Positions 60,848 to 64,000 of a DNA stretch of 64,000 bases are shown piece by piece. Both the position numbers and the translations under genes were made by a program. This stretch comes from Synechococcus sp. PCC 6312 (lineage in GTDB: Bacteria; Cyanobacteriota; Cyanobacteriia; Thermosynechococcales; Thermosynechococcaceae). Every line of letters begins with the position of its first letter. Within the stretch, counting starts at the first letter, position 1. The stretch is from the NCBI RefSeq assembly GCF_000316685.1, contig NC_019680.1:249501-313500 (forward strand), given 5' to 3'. The notes beneath the pieces are model-generated. The model searched no databases and had not been told where the DNA came from. It saw only the letters and a program-made list of their open reading frames with translations.

Positions 60848-61960
60848 TCAGGTGGACAGCGGCTGATGGGCTTTTACATGACGGCGATGCCAAAACATAA
60901 TGAATCCGGTTAGTAACAGAATGACAGGGAGTAGCCCAATCAACACATAAAAAATTCGGGTTATTATGCCGCCAAACGTGCCATAGTGAACGGGGCCAAA
61001 CTGATTGATAATTGCCTCGGCGGTGGATGGGTTTAAACCATCTTGGACATTGAGAATTTCTCCAGTATATTGATTCAGTTGAATTCTGGAACGGCCATTA
61101 CTAGAGCTTTCCCCTGGTTGTTTAAGGTTGACTCTGAGTGGCTCATCTGTGGAAAAACCTAAGTATGTAATTCTGGCGGTTGGGAATACAGCATTGGCTT
61201 TTTGGACAAGAATATCAAGGGGCAAGGGTTGTTGATTGGGTTGGCTTGAAAGAGTAACTGGCTCTGGTTTTTGGCTGAAGGTGAGGGCATAAATGGCATC
61301 GTTGACTTTAGCTTGGGGAATGTTCCAGGCAAATCCGGTAAAACCAATCAGAATTAGGAAAACAGCCGCAACAATACCCGCCACTTTGTGAACATCAAAA
61401 TTACGACGGCGAATATGGGAGCGCCACTTAATCCGAAATCCAGCAATCAGTTTATGCCACCCCGGCCAGAGGACAAGCCCAGTGATTGCAATGAAGACCG
61501 TCAATAGAGAAACAACTCCCATAATAATTGTCCCAGTTTCGCCAGCTGATAGTTTGTAATGCAAGTCATAAATTCGGCCAACCCAACTGGTTTCCCACTC
61601 CCGAATGCCTAAAATCTCTCCAGTATATTGGTTAATCCAGGCCTGCCAGTAATGATCTGCTGTATCCACAAGCCAGGCCCCATAGGGTTGTGTCGGACTA
61701 CTACTGGGGATAATACCATCTAAGGAGAAGTTTTTGCTCGCACCCAGAGCCTCTAAGGATTGCTGAATTTTAGTTAGGGAAATGGGGGTATTGCTGGGGA
61801 TCAAGGAGCCAAATCGCTGGGTTAAAATGGCTTCATCTATCTCATGCCAGAAAACGAGAATACTGCCAGTTACGCCAGCAATACACAGCAAAATTCCAAT
61901 AATCAGACCTAGGGTGCTATGGATATAGAAAAAGAAATGACGAATTGTTTTACGATTCAT
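60848..61960 (-). CDS. PepSY-domain membrane protein (PiuB-like), iron-uptake linked
   Basis: A 370-residue membrane protein with four helices and two PepSY regions. The first helix follows RKTIRHFFFYIHSTLGLIIG (with conserved His), the next soluble part has WQAWINQYTGEILGIREWET, then GTIIMGVVSLLTVFIAITGL and HIRRRNFDVHKVAGIVAAVF with further conserved His, the second PepSY-like IQLNQYTGEILNVQDG, and a last helix ending HRRHVKAHQPLST. Such proteins often sit beside TonB-dependent siderophore receptors and are thought to reduce or handle ferric siderophores in the inner membrane. Here the receptor gene lies directly upstream with a 23-bp gap, so they form an operon. ATG start. Confidence 0.9.
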   Translation of the reverse strand: MNRKTIRHFFFYIHSTLGLIIGILLCIAGVTGSILVFWHEIDEAILTQRFGSLIPSNTPISLTKIQQSLEALGASKNFSLDGIIPSSSPTQPYGAWLVDTADHYWQAWINQYTGEILGIREWETSWVGRIYDLHYKLSAGETGTIIMGVVSLLTVFIAITGLVLWPGWHKLIAGFRIKWRSHIRRRNFDVHKVAGIVAAVFLILIGFTGFAWNIPQAKVNDAIYALTFSQKPEPVTLSSQPNQQPLPLDILVQKANAVFPTARITYLGFSTDEPLRVNLKQPGESSSNGRSRIQLNQYTGEILNVQDGLNPSTAEAIINQFGPVHYGTFGGIITRIFYVLIGLLPVILLLTGFIMFWHRRHVKAHQPLST

Positions 61961-61983
61961 TAGATATTCCTCAAATCAGGACA

Positions 61984-64000
61984 TTAAAAACGAATGGTTG
62001 CTGTTCCCAAAACCGTTAAAGGTGGCTGTGGGTAAATGAGAAAACCTTGGGTATTGTAATATTCCACATTATTCAAGTTTTTAATATTCAAGGTGAGTTG
62101 CCAGTTGTCTCGCCGATAGAATGTTGACAGATCAACTCGGAAATAACTAGGCAATGTAATATCACAGTCAAAACACACAGCCCGATCACCCACATAGTAA
62201 AGTCCTAAACCAAATCCCAACCCTTTGATTGGGCCATCCTGAATCTCATAAGTACTAAAAAAGCCAAACTGATTGTAGGGAACACCGGATAACCGAGAAC
62301 CAATCGGAATCGTCGTATCTTGACTGACAAAGGCATCGGTATAGGCATAGGAAAGAATCAGATTCCAACCGGGTAAAGGCCGGCCGGTGATGTCGAACTC
62401 TATCCCTTGACTCTTCTGTTCACCTGTGGGAATGCTAAAGTCTGGGTTGTTGGGATCCGTCACCAAGACATTTTGCTTGCTAATGTCATAAAATGCCAAG
62501 GTTGCAGCTAGCTGGTTGGGAATAATCTCTCCTTTAACCCCAACCTCAAACTGCTGGCCATATTCAGGATCGAAAGGTTGACCGGATTGACTAACACTAA
62601 AGATTGCCGGATTGTAGGATGTCGAATAACTAAAATACAATGAAACGGGATCAACGGGCTGATAGACAATCCCGACCCGCGGGGTAAAGGCAGAAACATT
62701 GGAGTCATTGTAGGTCAAATCATTGGCGAGATCTCGATAAAATGTGTTAGAAATATCAAACCGTCCTCCAACCAGCAACTTAAGATTGTCCAAGAGAGTC
62801 ATCTGATCTTGAAAATAAAGACCGACATTATTAACGCCATATAGCTCATTGAGGTCAAAGATCAGTCCGCCGCGTTCCCGGTTATAAACTGGATTAAAAA
62901 GATTGATCGAAGTCGCTTGAACATTAGCCAAATCATATTGATAGCTTTGGCGGAAAATATCGAGTCCAAATAGTAATTGATGAGAGATTGGGCCAGTCTT
63001 TAAGTTCCCAATCGCTTGAGATTGGAGTGTATAGTTTTGAGATAGCTCATTACGAGTTGTCCCGAATCTAGTGACAGTTTCTCCGTTGATCAATCTACGT
63101 GGTTGAGTAAAGTCAGAGTCAATACCTGAAAGCAGCGTGCTCAGACCAAATTTCAGCTTCCAGTCATCATAGATTTGGCTTTCAACCGCAACGTTAAACC
63201 CACCACTATTAATTGTGGCATTATCTCCTGGCTCACCCAAAAAACGACTAATTGGCACTTGAAAGTATTCTGGTTCAGGCAAAAAGCCACGATTAAAGGT
63301 GTAGTTATTGTTCAAATAAAAAGATTGAAAATTGAGAGTTGTTTGCTCATTGATTTTGGTTGTAAAAGCCGGAGCTAAGAAGTAACGTTGTGAGCCAACA
63401 TAGTCAACATAGCTGTCAGCACGCTCAAAGGCGGCATTCAGTCGGTACGCACTATTACCATTAGGATCGAGGGGGCCAGAAACATCTAAGGTGGGGCGAA
63501 CCAATCCATAACTGCCCACAACCAATGAAGGCGAGTAATAAGGTTGAAATAGGGGCGGTTTGCTGATGATGTTCACAATTCCCCCCGGTTCGTTTAAGCC
63601 AAAGAGAGCCGAAGCTGGGCCTTTCAGGAAGTCAATCCGTTCAATATTGGCAACATCAATCGGGGAAAGAAAGCCAAAATCCCGAAAGCCATCGCGATAG
63701 GCAGTAGAAGGAAAGCCACGCACATAAAACTCACCCGTGGGCAAGCCCCCATATCCCTCGGCTGACTGTACCCCGGGGACGTTATCGGCGGTTTCCTGTA
63801 CCCGAATAATGGCGCGGTCTTCAATGACTTGGCGGGGAATTACCTGTACAGAAAAAGGCACATCTCGAATTGGGGTATCTGTACCTGTGGCGGTGGAGGT
63901 ATTGGGAACTAAAAATCCTTGGCTTCCCTCGGCTGTGACGACAATTTCAATCCCATCTTGAGCAATATCTGGGGCTGGGGTCGGGCGGACTTGTTCGGTT
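61984..64000 (-). CDS. TonB-dependent siderophore receptor, N-terminal end outside window
   Basis: An outer-membrane receptor for ferric siderophores; at least 671 codons are in the window, the N-terminus is beyond the right edge. The frame continues upstream of a GTG at 63861 through TDTPIRDVPFSVQVIPRQVI and, further, TPAPDIAQDGIEIVVTAEG, so that GTG is not the start. The plug domain has GVQSAEGYGGLPTGEFYVRG and FLKGPASALFGLNEPGGIVN. The barrel includes VGSYGLVRPTLDVSGPL and ends with TFYRRDNWQLTLNIKNLNNV and a terminal VLGTATIRF, the last Phe being typical for outer-membrane assembly. The PepSY protein follows in the same operon. Iron (Fur) control is likely but the promoter is not visible. 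Confidence 0.93.
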   Translation of the reverse strand, partial: TEQVRPTPAPDIAQDGIEIVVTAEGSQGFLVPNTSTATGTDTPIRDVPFSVQVIPRQVIEDRAIIRVQETADNVPGVQSAEGYGGLPTGEFYVRGFPSTAYRDGFRDFGFLSPIDVANIERIDFLKGPASALFGLNEPGGIVNIISKPPLFQPYYSPSLVVGSYGLVRPTLDVSGPLDPNGNSAYRLNAAFERADSYVDYVGSQRYFLAPAFTTKINEQTTLNFQSFYLNNNYTFNRGFLPEPEYFQVPISRFLGEPGDNATINSGGFNVAVESQIYDDWKLKFGLSTLLSGIDSDFTQPRRLINGETVTRFGTTRNELSQNYTLQSQAIGNLKTGPISHQLLFGLDIFRQSYQYDLANVQATSINLFNPVYNRERGGLIFDLNELYGVNNVGLYFQDQMTLLDNLKLLVGGRFDISNTFYRDLANDLTYNDSNVSAFTPRVGIVYQPVDPVSLYFSYSTSYNPAIFSVSQSGQPFDPEYGQQFEVGVKGEIIPNQLAATLAFYDISKQNVLVTDPNNPDFSIPTGEQKSQGIEFDITGRPLPGWNLILSYAYTDAFVSQDTTIPIGSRLSGVPYNQFGFFSTYEIQDGPIKGLGFGLGLYYVGDRAVCFDCDITLPSYFRVDLSTFYRRDNWQLTLNIKNLNNVEYYNTQGFLIYPQPPLTVLGTATIRF

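Overview
This window is chromosomal DNA of a cyanobacterium. It carries the circadian clock operon kaiABC, a LabA-type clock-output protein, the cytochrome b6f genes petC and petA, the tiny photosystem II gene psb30 (ycf12), a SipA-type NblS partner, a CCB2/CCB4-type cytochrome b6 maturation factor, a type II NADH dehydrogenase, a Ycf92/CbiQ-like EcfT protein and several families found mainly in cyanobacteria (DUF4278, DUF4114, Uma2). The genes are closely packed, on both strands, with moderate GC. A 10-bp palindrome, CCAGGCCTGG, recurs through genes and spacers far above chance and seems to take the place of the usual cyanobacterial HIP1 octamer. A unicellular Synechococcus/Thermosynechococcus-like lineage is my guess; the genus cannot be fixed from this sequence alone.

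Left part (1-13.6 kb). On the minus strand: an S9 peptidase cut by the window edge, sipA, a Uma2-type nuclease-fold protein, a large DUF4114 protein, and a run of four genes read as SPFH protein, purS, a coiled-coil membrane protein and lysC. dprA and hypB lie on the plus strand. A minus-strand arsenosugar pair (arsS plus its glycosyltransferase) and aroA follow.

Middle-left (13.9-29.6 kb, mostly plus). A WbaP-like sugar-phosphate transferase, ribD, a membrane protein next to a Ser/Thr kinase, a YebC regulator, a B12-binding-type radical SAM protein, an AT-rich patch with an unrecognised membrane protein, serS, a MntA/HepT toxin-antitoxin module whose HepT is truncated, ecfT, a TrpE/PabB enzyme, ureE and NDH-2.

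Clock and photosynthesis part (29.6-48 kb). lptC overlaps labA; metG, an ISAs1 transposase remnant, tRNA-Val, a small exported protein, then kaiA-kaiB-kaiC. A CCB-type protein converges on kaiC. tRNA-Asn, a double GNAT protein, ctp protease, purN, lactate permease, two adjacent unrecognised small genes, a BFN nuclease, an aldo/keto reductase, petC-petA with a clear terminator, clpS and a half-size UPF0016 transporter.

Right part (48-64 kb). dnaK with a terminator, an HTH-ImmA/IrrE protein that still overlaps the last 32 codons of a destroyed higB toxin gene, pcrA, psb30, a YkgJ cysteine-cluster protein, an ABC ATPase, a SpoIIM-family protein, two poorly known proteins, an HpnB-type glycosyltransferase, and an iron-uptake pair (PepSY membrane protein and a TonB-dependent receptor cut by the right edge).

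No CRISPR array, prophage, intact insertion sequence or rRNA operon was seen. The best candidates for something not described before are the palindrome, the decayed HigB/ImmA locus, the two-gene small-protein operon at 43.1-43.5 kb and the AT-rich patch at 21.4-22.6 kb.
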